A stretch of DNA of 64,000 nucleotides from Hymenobacter sublimis (GCF_023101345.1 NZ_CP095848.1:805501-869500); one strand, 5' to 3'. Counted from the stretch's first letter, positions 17,975 to 26,640 are shown. Translations and numbers: made by a program. Notes: generated from the sequence alone by a model not told the origin.

Positions 17975-18024
17975 GAACTAAAAAGCCTGCTGAACAGTGT
18001 TCAGCAGGCTTTTTAGTTCTTAGC
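17970..18024 (+). terminator. Very long terminator hairpin overlapping a stop codon
   Basis: Perfect 26-bp arms (17970-17995 and 17999-18024) with a 3-nt loop begin at the last codons of the epimerase gene and include its TAA. The 3' arm contains CTTTTTAG. It can act in both directions. Confidence 0.8.
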
Positions 18025-18095
18025 GTGAGCTATGTGGATAGTAATTGCCTTGGGTAAGCTAACCGGTATAATTCCTAGCCACCACATACCCCCGC

Positions 18096-18677
18096 TTATT
18101 TCAGCTTGGCATCAATGGCCTGAATTTGCTTGTCCAGGGCGGCTGTATCAGCTGGGCGCTGGCTGCTGTTCGTTAGGAGGCTAATTTTCTGATTGAGTAG
18201 CTGAATCTTCTCTGCCATCAGGCTGATTTTGGTGTTCATCTCCGACAGGCGGGATTCCATGGCGGCGGGTGTCGAAGGAGCCGGGCGCGGGTCTAGGTAC
18301 GTTTCGAATTGTGCCCCGGCAGGTACAGAGTTGTCGCCGCGGGCTTGGGCTGCGCTGGCGGGGGTAGCAAATACAATGTCGCCATTAGGGCGCACGTAGT
18401 CGCCTTCTTTCAGCGTGGTCTTTTTGCCGCCTGGCAACTCCACAATGCCGCTTTTGTAGTTGATTTTGGTGCCATTGGAGAGTAGTACGTTTTTGTTGAG
18501 CGGGGTGGGGCGCTTGCCTTGCACCAGCACTACTTCACCGTTCTGCATCATAAAACGGTCAGAGGGGGCTGTGGCGACCGGGCCGGCCACCGTGGATCCG
18601 GAGCTAGTTTGGGCAGTGGCCAGAGAAGCAGTTAGTAGGCTCACGGCCAACGCGGGAAGCAACAAGAGGTTTTTCAT
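18096..18677 (-). CDS. Secreted DUF6799-like protein
   Basis: This 193-residue protein has a signal peptide (LALPA-like hydrophobic stretch ending SLATAQ). Two short repeated units follow: RFMMQNGEVVLVQGKRPTP and DYVRPNGDIVFATP. These Gly/Asn-centred beta units resemble the DUF6799 domain I recall from Hymenobacter proteins. A C-terminal helix with heptad character (residues of about 140-193, MNTKISLMAEKIQLLNQKIS) is probably a coiled coil. It is monocistronic. Function is unknown and the family assignment comes from memory only. Confidence 0.72.
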   Translation of the reverse strand: MKNLLLLPALAVSLLTASLATAQTSSGSTVAGPVATAPSDRFMMQNGEVVLVQGKRPTPLNKNVLLSNGTKINYKSGIVELPGGKKTTLKEGDYVRPNGDIVFATPASAAQARGDNSVPAGAQFETYLDPRPAPSTPAAMESRLSEMNTKISLMAEKIQLLNQKISLLTNSSQRPADTAALDKQIQAIDAKLK

Positions 18678-18810
18678 GGGACGTAGGGTAGAGGAGGGGT
18701 TTGCGCTATGTACGCGGTTTGCCCGCTGGCGTTTACCTGATCAGCTTCCTTGCCCGCCTGAACCAAGGGTAGAGTAAAATAGTTATTTTTGAAGAAATAA
18801 GACGAACGGT

Positions 18811-18842
18811 GTTGTGACATTAAATGTAGGTACATATATTTG
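18811..18842 (+). promoter_or_regulatory. Bacteroidota-type promoter of the MarR gene
   Basis: GTTG (18811-18814) and an exact -7 element TATATTTG (18835-18842) are separated by 20 bp. The ATG of the MarR gene lies 29 bp downstream. Confidence 0.75.
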
Positions 18843-18871
18843 CACCGTCATTCAGCCTTGCCCTGCAACTC

Positions 18872-19321
18872 ATGAAGATAGAGGACGAAATTAAGCAGCC
18901 AACCTTCAAAGACGATTACCAGAAAGCCTATATCAACCTGATATTCACGGCGGGGTGGCTGCAGCAGCGTCAGAGCGCCACGTTCAAGGAATATGGCCTG
19001 ACATTGCCCCAATTCAACATTTTACGCATTCTGCGCGGCCAGCACCCCAAGCCGGCCACGGTCAACCTGCTGATTGAGCGCATGTTGGATAAAACCAGCA
19101 ATGCCTCCCGCATTGTTGATAAGCTGGAAGCCAAGCAACTGGTAACCCGCAAAGTCTGCCCCAGCAACCGGCGGGCCGTTGACATCCGCATTACGGAAGC
19201 TGGGCTGGAGCTACTGCAGCGCCTAGATGCCGTGCTGGAGTCCCAGAATATTGGCTTGCATAACCTCACAATTCAGGAGGCCGCTCAACTCAGCGCCCTG
19301 CTCGATAAAGTCCGCAACTGA
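18872..19321 (+). CDS. MarR-family transcriptional regulator
   Basis: This 149-residue winged-helix protein has the recognition region LLIERMLDKTSNASRIVDKLEAKQLVTR and a wing with CPSNRRAVDIRITEAG, where the Arg-Ala-Val-Asp pattern is the classic MarR wing. Helices at both ends would form the dimer. The YceI gene starts 48 bp downstream, so the two probably form one unit, and the regulator may control it together with itself. The effector is unknown. Confidence 0.9.
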   Translation: MKIEDEIKQPTFKDDYQKAYINLIFTAGWLQQRQSATFKEYGLTLPQFNILRILRGQHPKPATVNLLIERMLDKTSNASRIVDKLEAKQLVTRKVCPSNRRAVDIRITEAGLELLQRLDAVLESQNIGLHNLTIQEAAQLSALLDKVRN

Positions 19322-19369
19322 CGGTTTCAGTTTCTTCTGATTTCCCTATTCCCTTTTTGTTTTTACGTC

Positions 19370-20017
19370 ATGAAAAAAATGATTCTGCCGGCCCTGCTGG
19401 CTGCCTCCTTGTTCGCTGCTCCGGTTTTTGCTCAGCAGCCCGCCGTGAAGAAAACCAATGCCGGCACTGAGAAAGCCGCCAGTGTAGCGTATGCCGTGCA
19501 GCCCCAGTTGAGCACTTTGGGCTGGGTAGGCAAAAAAGTAACGGGTCAGCACAACGGCAACATCCAGTTTAAGGATGGCAACGTGCTGGTGCGCGGCAAC
19601 CAAATTGTGGGCGGTACCTTCGTGGTGGACATGAACTCCCTGAAAGTGGAGGACATTAAGGAGCAGGAGTACAACGGCAAGCTGGTGGGCCACCTGCGTT
19701 CCGAGGACTTCTTCAGCATCGACAAAAACCCCACTTCTACCTTCAAAATCACCAGCCTGGCTCCGCTGAAAGGCGACGCTAATGGTAACAACGCCACCGT
19801 AAACGGTGAACTGACCATTAAAGGCATTACCAAGCCGATTTCCTTCCCAGCCAAAGTAGGTGTGAAAAACGGCGTGGCCTCGGCCAGCGGCACCGCTACC
19901 ATTGACCGCACCAAGTACGACATCAAGTACGGCTCGAAGTCGTTCTTCGAGAGCATCGGCGACAAAGCCATCATGGACGAATTCACCATGAGCTTCAACG
20001 TCATTGCCAAGAAGTAA
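19370..20017 (+). CDS. YceI-family periplasmic lipid-binding protein
   Basis: The protein has 215 residues: a signal peptide (ILPALLAASLFAAPVFAQQ) followed by the YceI lipocalin-like barrel. Family landmarks are the early STLGWVGKKVTGQHNG region, GGTFVVDMNSLK, HLRSEDFF, TFKITS and the GELTIKGITKPISFP segment. YceI proteins bind polyisoprenoid or amphiphilic lipids in the periplasm. It lies 48 bp after the MarR gene and before a strong terminator, so the two make a transcription unit. MarR-YceI pairing is often seen in stress or envelope contexts, but the ligand here is unknown. Confidence 0.92.
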   Translation: MKKMILPALLAASLFAAPVFAQQPAVKKTNAGTEKAASVAYAVQPQLSTLGWVGKKVTGQHNGNIQFKDGNVLVRGNQIVGGTFVVDMNSLKVEDIKEQEYNGKLVGHLRSEDFFSIDKNPTSTFKITSLAPLKGDANGNNATVNGELTIKGITKPISFPAKVGVKNGVASASGTATIDRTKYDIKYGSKSFFESIGDKAIMDEFTMSFNVIAKK

Positions 20018-20039
20018 TTTTCAAGCTTCTACAAAGCTG

Positions 20040-20074
20040 AAAAACCCCTGCCGGCAGTGCCGGCAGGGGTTTTT
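20040..20074 (+). terminator. Terminator of the MarR-YceI unit
   Basis: Perfect 17-bp arms AAAAACCCCTGCCGGCA and TGCCGGCAGGGGTTTTT with a single-base centre end in a T-tract. Confidence 0.88.
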
Positions 20075-20111
20075 CTTGTATTATGTATTACAAATAAGCA
20101 GCGCCCGTGGG

Positions 20112-20834
20112 CTAACGACCACCGCTAGTGGTGCTGGGGGCCGGGCTGGCCGCCGGCGCCGGGGTAGGAGCCTGGGCGGGCGCCGGCGCTACGGCGGCGC
20201 TGTTGCGCAGGGTAAGCTTGAGAGGAGCCACGCCGGTTTCGCGCAGGGCCACAATGCCGTACACGGTTTCACCAGGATGAATCACCTTGTTAGCGAGGTC
20301 GTACTTGGTGAATTCGTTACGCATATTTTTGTTGGCAGCACTGGCGCCCAGCATATTACCCCCGGCAATGAAGGGTCCTGTAGGAATGAACTTGCGGTTA
20401 TCCTCCACAATCTGCCCGTTCATGGTGGTGTAGCTCCCTACGTTAAAGTTTAGGAGCACATAGAGCAGGTAGATGGCCACGCCCTGCTTCAAGTCGTTGG
20501 CCGCTTGCATCGACGGCACAGGCATAATGGGCCGGTCGCCGAAGGTCAGTTCCAGGTCGCGGGAGAAGTTAAGGTCGCCGCCGGTATTGTTCTTGATCTG
20601 TACGGCCACTACCTGGTAGCCCTGCTTGCGCTCCTTCTTGACGTACTTTTTGTTCGGGCCGCCGTTGAGCAGGGCGCTGTAGCGGTAGCTAAAATCGACG
20701 GGGGCTCCGGCGGCACTGCCAGTTTGGTAGGAGCTAATGCGTTCTGGCCGGATGGCGTGGTAGCTACCAGCGCAGCTAGTGAGCAAAGCAGCGGTAGTAA
20801 CAACGGCCGCAAAACGGGTAAAATTTTTCCGCAT
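20112..20834 (-). CDS. Hypothetical lipoprotein with Pro/Ala-rich tail
   Basis: Starting at 20834 (MRKNFTRFAAV) the protein has 240 residues and a lipobox LLTSC near residue 20. The body contains a beta-strand pair VVAVQIKNNTGGDLNFSRD, followed by a hydrophobic segment (about residues 120-140, GVAIYLLYVLLNFNVG) that may be a membrane or buried helix. A GETVYGIVALRETG segment looks like a DUF4352-type beta region. The last 35 residues are low-complexity Ala/Pro. The upstream extension to 20885 is unlikely. Function unknown. Confidence 0.68.
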   Translation of the reverse strand: MRKNFTRFAAVVTTAALLTSCAGSYHAIRPERISSYQTGSAAGAPVDFSYRYSALLNGGPNKKYVKKERKQGYQVVAVQIKNNTGGDLNFSRDLELTFGDRPIMPVPSMQAANDLKQGVAIYLLYVLLNFNVGSYTTMNGQIVEDNRKFIPTGPFIAGGNMLGASAANKNMRNEFTKYDLANKVIHPGETVYGIVALRETGVAPLKLTLRNSAAVAPAPAQAPTPAPAASPAPSTTSGGR

Positions 20835-21006
20835 AGGAATATGAAGTGTGAAAAGATAAACTTGTTGCGTACCGCCTCCGGGCACTCCCAGACAAATCTA
20901 TCGGATCAACTGCTTTCCTATAGTCGAAAAATGAAAGATTGATGAATTATCCTGCTTAAATACAGCCTATTGCATGTAGTACGTAGGCACTTGCTGTTGG
21001 CCTGGG

Positions 21007-21564
21007 CTAATCCGGTAGCTCCAGCTCCCGGGGCAGTTCAAACTTAAGGCTGCGGCTTTTGGTGCGGGCATGCAGTTGCTGCAGAAAATCATCCATTTCC
21101 GGCTTGTATTCCAGCCACAAGTCCTCGTGCAGGTTCTGCAGAATCAGCTGGGCGGTACGGGCCGCCAACCGGGCCGTGCTGGTGTAGAAGCCTGCGTATA
21201 CGCTCTCAAACTGCCCCGTGTAATTCTCGAAGATGTGGCGCAGGGTAAACAGGTTCAGGTCAACTTCCAGGCGCTTGTCCTTGGTGATGCGGCGGGCGCG
21301 GGCAACTTCTTTGGTAGCTTTTTGCAGGGCTTTCGTGAGGCTGCGGTTGAGCAGGCGGCCGGTAGCGCCTACGGCAAACAGCTCGTGAATCTGGTCGGAA
21401 GCCTGCTCAAACACAGTTTCGCTGGTTACTTCTGGCAGCAGCTCAAAGCACAGCGTATCGTAAAGCTCGGCGTCGCGGCGGGCCGCCCGCAGCAGCAGGG
21501 CTTCCTTTTCCTTGTCAGATAAACGCTTGAGGGCACGCTTGAATTCGGCGGACGGGACGGGCAT
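21007..21564 (-). CDS. Conserved hypothetical cytoplasmic helical protein
   Basis: This is a 185-residue, almost wholly alpha-helical, charged protein without signal peptide or membrane segment. It begins MPVPSAEFKRALKRLSDKEKEALLLRAARRD and continues with long amphipathic helices. I recognise no motif. It may be one of the conserved Bacteroidota proteins of unknown function. It is monocistronic, with divergent ClpS about 360 bp away. Confidence 0.65.
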   Translation of the reverse strand: MPVPSAEFKRALKRLSDKEKEALLLRAARRDAELYDTLCFELLPEVTSETVFEQASDQIHELFAVGATGRLLNRSLTKALQKATKEVARARRITKDKRLEVDLNLFTLRHIFENYTGQFESVYAGFYTSTARLAARTAQLILQNLHEDLWLEYKPEMDDFLQQLHARTKSRSLKFELPRELELPD

Positions 21565-21923
21565 GAGGCAGGGGTAGGCAGCAAATAAAGGTCAAAAATA
21601 GCCCGGAAACGGCGCAGATAAATAGCCGCAGTACGGTAGACGTTGGCAGTCCGCTTACTGTTTGCTTTGCTCAACCTTGGGCAATGCTTTTCTGGTTGTC
21701 GGCTGCTACCCTGCTAAACGCAACACGAACAATAACTAGCGAAGCTCCCACAACTGCCGCCGCACCAGCCGGCGGGCTAACTTGGTTTATGCCGAGGCGG
21801 TTAACTATTGCGTCGGGTAAACTTTGTGGGCAGCGGAAACGATTCAGCTTCTCAACAAGTTATATCAGGCCAGCCGGGCCCATCGAATCCGGCTCTTTGC
21901 TTGCTTCTCCGTATTTTTGTGCC
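21565..21923. other. Intergenic region upstream of clpS
   Basis: In these 359 bp between divergent genes the open frame preceding clpS (from 21684) has no protein character. TATTTTTG at 21912-21919 lies only 4 nt before the clpS ATG, too close to be its -7 element. I see no other structure. Confidence 0.4.
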
Positions 21924-22205
21924 ATGAACAGCAAACCGCAAATTGAGTACGACGAGGACGTTCTGCTCCTGGAAGAAACCACTGATGTCCGCGACCTAAT
22001 CGTGTACAATGACGACATCAATACCTTCGACCACGTCATCAAAACGCTCATGGACGTGTGCGGCCACCAGCCAGAGCAGGCCGAGCAGTGTACCTTGCTC
22101 ATTCACTACAAAGGGCAGTGCACGGTAAAGCACGGGGCCTACGATGAACTGGCAGGCATGTGCACCGCCATCCACGACCGGGGCATCTCGGCCGATGTGG
22201 TGTAG
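21924..22205 (+). CDS. clpS: ATP-dependent Clp protease adaptor ClpS
   Basis: From the ATG at 21924 the protein has 93 residues. The ClpS core begins LIVYNDDINTFDHVI, where NDD and the following Thr form the N-degron pocket entrance. It continues with MDVCGHQPEQAEQCTLLIHYKGQC, including the His of the pocket rim, and ends in a strand. ClpS delivers N-end-rule substrates to ClpA/ClpC-ClpP. The 80 upstream codons in the same frame are noncoding. The length and motif order are normal for ClpS. Confidence 0.93.
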   Translation: MNSKPQIEYDEDVLLLEETTDVRDLIVYNDDINTFDHVIKTLMDVCGHQPEQAEQCTLLIHYKGQCTVKHGAYDELAGMCTAIHDRGISADVV

Positions 22206-22227
22206 CCATTTTATCGGCTGAAAAAAT

Positions 22228-22319
22228 CTGTCATCCTGCGCTTGCGACGGACCCATTGGGTGGCAATTGTTGTTTAAGAACAGGCCGCCTGCTCAGGTAG
22301 CGCGAGCCCCGGATGACAG
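22228..22319. repeat. Palindromic intergenic repeat, family A (diverged)
   Basis: CTGTCATCCTGCGC at the left end and GCCCCGGATGACAG at the right end are inverted. The interior is poorly conserved. It lies between clpS and recR. Confidence 0.6.
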
Positions 22320-22344
22320 TTCTTTTACCCTCTTCCTGACCTGA

Positions 22345-22959
22345 ATGGAATTTCCTTCCAAACTGATAGAAAGCGCCGTTGGCGAATTATCGAAGCTGCC
22401 CGGAGTAGGCAAGAAAACCGCCCTGCGGCTGGCCTTGCACTTGCTCAAGGCCGAAGCCGATACCACCGCTACCCTGGCGGAGGCCCTGGCTAAAATGCGC
22501 TTCGAAATTCGCTACTGCGATACCTGCCACAACATTTCCGATACGCCGGAGTGCAGCATCTGCGCCAACCAGCTGCGCGACCAGAGCACCGTGTGCGTGG
22601 TGTCCGACATCCGCGACGTTATTGCCATTGAAAATACGGCTCAATACCAAGGCATGTACCACGTGCTGGGCGGCGTCATTTCGCCCATTGAAGGCATTGG
22701 GCCCTCCGATCTGACTATTGATTCCCTGGTGGAGCGCGTGACCAAGGAGGGCTCTGAAATTCGGGAGGTAATTCTGGCCATTAGCCCCACCATGGAGGGC
22801 GACACCACGGCCTTCTACCTCTCGCGCAAGCTCCGCGACCTGCCCGAGCTGAACGTGAGCACCATTGCCCGCGGCATTCCCATGGGCGGCGAGTTGGAGT
22901 ACGCCGATGAAATTACTCTGGGCCGCAGTATTGTGGAGCGCCAGCGTCAGGCGCGGTAA
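22345..22959 (+). CDS. recR: Recombination mediator protein RecR
   Basis: This 204-residue protein has an N-terminal helix-hairpin-helix (LSKLPGVGKKTALRLALHLL) and a four-Cys zinc finger at C58, C61, C70 and C73. A Toprim domain follows (VCVVSDIRDVIAIENT ... ISPTMEGDTTAFYL) and a C-terminal region with TIARGIPMGGELEYAD. RecR acts with RecO/RecF to load RecA on single-stranded gaps. The length is normal. A terminator follows. Confidence 0.97.
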   Translation: MEFPSKLIESAVGELSKLPGVGKKTALRLALHLLKAEADTTATLAEALAKMRFEIRYCDTCHNISDTPECSICANQLRDQSTVCVVSDIRDVIAIENTAQYQGMYHVLGGVISPIEGIGPSDLTIDSLVERVTKEGSEIREVILAISPTMEGDTTAFYLSRKLRDLPELNVSTIARGIPMGGELEYADEITLGRSIVERQRQAR

Positions 22960-22982
22960 TGGGTTTGAAAGATATAAGCTAC

Positions 22983-23014
22983 AAAAAGCCCTGCCTGGAG
23001 AGGTAGGGCTTTTT
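22983..23014 (+). terminator. Terminator of recR
   Basis: AAAAAGCCCT (22983-22992) pairs with AGGGCTTTTT (23005-23014), with a further T run. Confidence 0.82.
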
Positions 23015-23142
23015 TGTTGCCAGGTAAATGGTAGCCCAACTGGAAAGCAGCTTTCTTGGCTGAAAACCACGCTTGCTGCTTACCGGATTCTTAGAACAGG
23101 GAGAGTCTGCTTACCTTTCGCGGCCTTTCCTGCTCTGCGCCC

Positions 23143-25134
23143 GTGCCGTCTGCCGTTGCCCTGTCCGTCGTAATTGTCAACTACAACGTCTGCTACTTTC
23201 TGGAGCAGGCGCTGCTGTCGGTGCGGCGGGCCGTGGAAAAGCTGGGCCGGCCGGTGGAAGTCTTCGTGGTGGACAATAACTCCGTAGACGGCTCAGTAGC
23301 CATGGTGAAAACTCGGTTTCCGGAGGTAATTCTTATCGAAAACCACGACAACCCCGGCTTTTCCAAGGCCAACAATCAGGCTCTGCGCCGGGCCCAGGGC
23401 CAGTACGTGCTGCTGCTCAACCCCGACACAGTGGTAGAGGAAGATACCTTCCGGCTGTGCTGCGAGTTTATGGACCAGCACCCCAAGGCGGGCGGACTGG
23501 GCGTGAAGATGCTTGATGGGCAGGGCATGTTTCTGCCGGAAAGCAAGCGCGGGCTGCCTACCCCTTGGGTAGCTTTTTATAAGATTTTCGGGCTGGCCAA
23601 GCTGTTTCCAAAGTCAAGGCGGTTTGGGCGCTACCACCTGGGGTTTCTGAGCCCTGAGCAAAGCCACGAAATTGAGGTGCTCAGCGGCGCCTTTATGCTC
23701 ATGCGCAAGGCCGCCCTGGACCAGGTGGGGCTGCTGGATGAGGACTACTTCATGTACGGCGAGGACATCGACCTTTCGTACCGGCTCACGCAAGGCGGCT
23801 GGAAAAATTACTACTTCGCCGGTACCCGCATCATTCACTACAAGGGCGAGAGTACCAAGCGCACGAGCGTGAACTACGTGTTCGTGTTCTACCGGGCTAT
23901 GGTGATTTTTGCCCGCAAGCACTTCGCCCCGAATCGGGCAGGGGCTTTTAGCTTCCTGATAAACCTGGCCATCTGGCTGCGTGCGGGGGCAGCGGTGGCC
24001 CAGCGGCTGGTAGTGCAGGCTGCCCCCGTGCTGCTGGATGCTGGTCTGATCTACGGGGGCATGTACTTCCTGAAAACCTACTGGGAGCAAAACCACCGCT
24101 ACGTGCGCGGGCCCTACCCCGATAACTACATGGCAGTAGCCGTGCCGGTGTATGTGGCCGTGTGGCTGCTGTCGGCCTTTTTCAGTGGGGCCTACGATAA
24201 GCCTACCCGCGCCAGCCGCATTGTGCGGGGCATCTTTGTGGGCACCGTGCTCATTTCGGCGTTCAGTAATTTTCTGGATGCTTGGCGTTTCTCCAAAGCT
24301 CTCATTGTACTGGGCGGCGTGTGGGCCGTGGCCGCCCTGGTTCTGCGCCGGGTAGCTACGAACTTCATCCGGCACCGCCGCTTCAGCCTCACCGACGAGC
24401 ACCAGAAAAACGTGGCTATTGTCGGCTCCCTGGAGGAAGCTCAGCGGGTGCGCCAGCTGCTGGAACACGCCGGCGTGCCGGCCCGGGTTATCGGCTACAT
24501 TGAGCCGGGCAATACCACCAATAAAGCCGCCTCCCCGGCCGATGACTTGCTCGGGGAAGTGCGCCAGCTCGACGATATTATTCGCATCTATAACCTCAAC
24601 GAGCTGATTTTCTGCGGCCGCGACTTGGCCGCCAGTCAGATCATTGGGCTGATGGTGGAGCTGCACCGCCAGCCGCCGGTGGAGTACAAAATTCTGCCCC
24701 AGGGTAGTGAGTACATCATCGGCAGCTCGGGCAAGGACTCCTCGGGCGACTACTACACCCTGGATATTACCCTGAACCTGTTCCGGCCGGCCCAAATCCG
24801 CAACAAGCGCCTGCTCGATATCTTGGTGAGCTTGCTGCTGCTGCTGGCCTCCCCGGTGGTGGTATGGGCGCAACAGCACAAGCTGGGTTTTCTGCGCAAC
24901 TGCCTGCGCGTGCTGGCCGGCTCCCGCACCTGGGTAGGGCTGCGCTACGCCACGGCCCCACGCCGCCTAGCCCGGGCCGTGCTTTCCGCCGCCGATGCTG
25001 CCCCGGGCACCGCCGCCCCTCTAACGGACGCCACCCGCCGCCGCCTGGAGCTGCTCTACGCCAAGGAGTATGAGGCCAGCACCGACGTAACGCTGCTGCT
25101 GCGCTGCTTCCGTTGGCTGGGCCGCGAAGCCTAG
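23143..25134 (+). CDS. GT2 glycosyltransferase fused to a core-deleted sugar-phosphate-transferase-like tail
   Basis: This 663-residue protein starts at GTG. Residues 1-250 are a family 2 glycosyltransferase: SVVIVNYNV, VFVVDNNSVDGS, LLNPDTVV and GEDIDLSYRL. Four hydrophobic segments follow between about 265 and 410. A Rossmann-like unit (NVAIVGSLEEAQRVRQLLE, about 420-520) resembles the CoA-binding-like domain of polyprenyl glycosylphosphotransferases. The last part begins like a bacterial sugar transferase (NKRLLDILVSLLLLLASPVVV) and then jumps to NCLRVLAGSRTWVGLRYA, like that family's end. The Asp-Gly-Pro and KFRSM catalytic region is absent. The GT2 part is probably active on a surface glycan and the tail probably structural or regulatory. 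Confidence 0.85.
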   Translation: MPSAVALSVVIVNYNVCYFLEQALLSVRRAVEKLGRPVEVFVVDNNSVDGSVAMVKTRFPEVILIENHDNPGFSKANNQALRRAQGQYVLLLNPDTVVEEDTFRLCCEFMDQHPKAGGLGVKMLDGQGMFLPESKRGLPTPWVAFYKIFGLAKLFPKSRRFGRYHLGFLSPEQSHEIEVLSGAFMLMRKAALDQVGLLDEDYFMYGEDIDLSYRLTQGGWKNYYFAGTRIIHYKGESTKRTSVNYVFVFYRAMVIFARKHFAPNRAGAFSFLINLAIWLRAGAAVAQRLVVQAAPVLLDAGLIYGGMYFLKTYWEQNHRYVRGPYPDNYMAVAVPVYVAVWLLSAFFSGAYDKPTRASRIVRGIFVGTVLISAFSNFLDAWRFSKALIVLGGVWAVAALVLRRVATNFIRHRRFSLTDEHQKNVAIVGSLEEAQRVRQLLEHAGVPARVIGYIEPGNTTNKAASPADDLLGEVRQLDDIIRIYNLNELIFCGRDLAASQIIGLMVELHRQPPVEYKILPQGSEYIIGSSGKDSSGDYYTLDITLNLFRPAQIRNKRLLDILVSLLLLLASPVVVWAQQHKLGFLRNCLRVLAGSRTWVGLRYATAPRRLARAVLSAADAAPGTAAPLTDATRRRLELLYAKEYEASTDVTLLLRCFRWLGREA

Positions 25135-25209
25135 CGCCGTCTGGCGGATGGGTGCCCGGTAGGAGGGGAGGGCGCCCGGAGTTTCGCGCCACACTCCGTA
25201 CATTCCCCG

Positions 25210-25217
25210 TACCTTTG
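25210..25217 (+). promoter_or_regulatory. -7 element ahead of the aminotransferase
   Basis: TACCTTTG matches TAnnTTTG exactly and lies 26 bp before the ATG at 25244, the same distance as at the MarR and heptose-kinase genes. No clear -33 element. Confidence 0.5.
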
Positions 25218-25243
25218 TGGCCTTCCCCAACCACCCGTTTTCC

Positions 25244-26464
25244 ATGTCTGGAGCTACCACCCTCGCCCCCCTCGTACTTTCCGACCGTATCAACGCCATG
25301 CAAGAGTCGCAGACGATTGCCATGGCTAAAAAAGCCCGCGAGCTGGCCGCCCAGGGCGTGGATGTAATTAGCCTCAGCTTCGGCGAGCCGGACTTTCAAA
25401 CCCCGCAGTACATCAAGGACGCCGCCAAAAAGGCGCTGGATGACGGCTTCACCTTTTATACCCCGGTGCCCGGCTACCCCGATTTGCGCCAGGCCATCTG
25501 CGACAAATTCAAGCGCGACAACCAGCTCGACTACAAGCCCGAGAACATTGTGGTGAGCACCGGCGCCAAGCAGGCCCTGGCCAACGCCGTGCTGAGCCTG
25601 GTGAATCCTGGCGACGAGGTTATTGTGTTTTCGCCCTACTGGGTCAGCTACGAGGAAATGGTACGGCTGGCTGATGGCACCACGGTGCAGCTGATGGGCT
25701 CCCTGGAAAACGACTACAAAGTGACGGCGGCGGAGCTGGAAGCCGCCATTACGCCCCGCACCAAGCTCATCATGTATTCCTCGCCCTGTAACCCCACGGG
25801 AGCCGTGTTTTCCCGCCAGGAGCTGAGCGCCATTGCCGAGGTAGTCGCGCGTAACCCCCAGGTGTACGTGCTGGCCGATGAAATTTACGAGTACATCAAC
25901 TTTGTGGGCGAGCATGTGAGCATTGCCCAATTCGCCGACATCAAGGACCGCGTCATTACGGTGAATGGCTTCTCGAAGGGCTACGCCATGACGGGCTGGC
26001 GCGTGGGCTACCTGGCCGCCAGCAAGGACATTGCCTGCGCCTGTGAGAAAATGCAAAGCCAGATTACTTCCGGCACCTGCGCCATGACCCAGCGCGCCGC
26101 CCTGGCGGCTCTGCAAGGTGGCCGCTCCTCCGCCGATGAAATGGTGGAAGCCTACCGCCGCCGCCGCGACCTGGTGCTGGAACTGGTCAAGGAAATCCCT
26201 GGCTTCCGCACGCCTACCCCCAGCGGCGCCTTCTACATCTTCCCCGATGTAACGGGCTACTTTGGCAAGACTACCCCCAGCGGCGAGGTCATTAATTCCG
26301 CCATGGATTTGTCGTTGTTCATGCTCCATGATGCCCACGTAGCCGCCGTGGATGGTTCCGCATTCGGCGCCCCTAACTGCATCCGCTTCAGCACTGCCGC
26401 TGCCGACGAAAAGCTGCGGGAGGCGTTTGTCCGCCTCAAAAACAGTCTGGCGAAGCTGAAGTAA
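25244..26464 (+). CDS. Pyridoxal-phosphate aminotransferase, aspartate aminotransferase type
   Basis: This 406-residue class I/II fold-type I aminotransferase has SSPCNPTG (N183), ADEIYEY (D212) and the PLP lysine K245 in NGFSKGYAMTGWRVGYL. These are hallmarks of the subgroup I-gamma aspartate/prephenate aminotransferases. The C-terminal arginine region reads GAPNCIRFSTAAADEKL. I start at 25244, because the upstream 9 codons lie on the promoter element. It probably makes aspartate from oxaloacetate and glutamate; a prephenate or other aromatic activity is possible. It is monocistronic with its own terminator. Confidence 0.92.
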   Translation: MSGATTLAPLVLSDRINAMQESQTIAMAKKARELAAQGVDVISLSFGEPDFQTPQYIKDAAKKALDDGFTFYTPVPGYPDLRQAICDKFKRDNQLDYKPENIVVSTGAKQALANAVLSLVNPGDEVIVFSPYWVSYEEMVRLADGTTVQLMGSLENDYKVTAAELEAAITPRTKLIMYSSPCNPTGAVFSRQELSAIAEVVARNPQVYVLADEIYEYINFVGEHVSIAQFADIKDRVITVNGFSKGYAMTGWRVGYLAASKDIACACEKMQSQITSGTCAMTQRAALAALQGGRSSADEMVEAYRRRRDLVLELVKEIPGFRTPTPSGAFYIFPDVTGYFGKTTPSGEVINSAMDLSLFMLHDAHVAAVDGSAFGAPNCIRFSTAAADEKLREAFVRLKNSLAKLK

Positions 26465-26496
26465 GCAGAACCCAAGGTCTTTCAATAAGAAACAAG

Positions 26497-26525
26497 ACGC
26501 CGTGCTCTGACAAGGAGCACGGCGT
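26497..26525 (+). terminator. Terminator of the aminotransferase gene
   Basis: Arms ACGCCGTGCTC (26497-26507) and GAGCACGGCGT (26515-26525) are followed by a T-run. Confidence 0.88.
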
Positions 26526-26550
26526 TTTTCGTGGCTAAAGTGCTGTTGAA

Positions 26551-26632
26551 CTGTCATTCCGGGCAGGAATGAAGAATCGGGGGACCAGCAAATCGACTAG
26601 TTCCGGCTCCTTGCTCCCGCTCGGAATGACAG
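26551..26632. repeat. Palindromic intergenic repeat, family A
   Basis: Ends CTGTCATTCCG and CGGAATGACAG are exact inverted termini, with a diverged interior. The right end overlaps the presumed promoter region of the heptose kinase. Confidence 0.7.
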
Positions 26633-26640
26633 CCAAAACT

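Noticed and set aside
21912..21919. TATTTTTG as the clpS promoter
   Set aside because: It is only 4 nt before the start codon, so transcription would begin inside the gene.
23614..24879. 421-codon minus-strand frame within the glycosyltransferase
   Set aside because: It lies entirely opposite a gene with clear GT2 motifs.
24767..26557. 596-codon minus-strand frame over the glycosyltransferase and aminotransferase
   Set aside because: It covers two well-supported genes on the other strand and has the Gly/His/Val-rich composition of a shadow frame.
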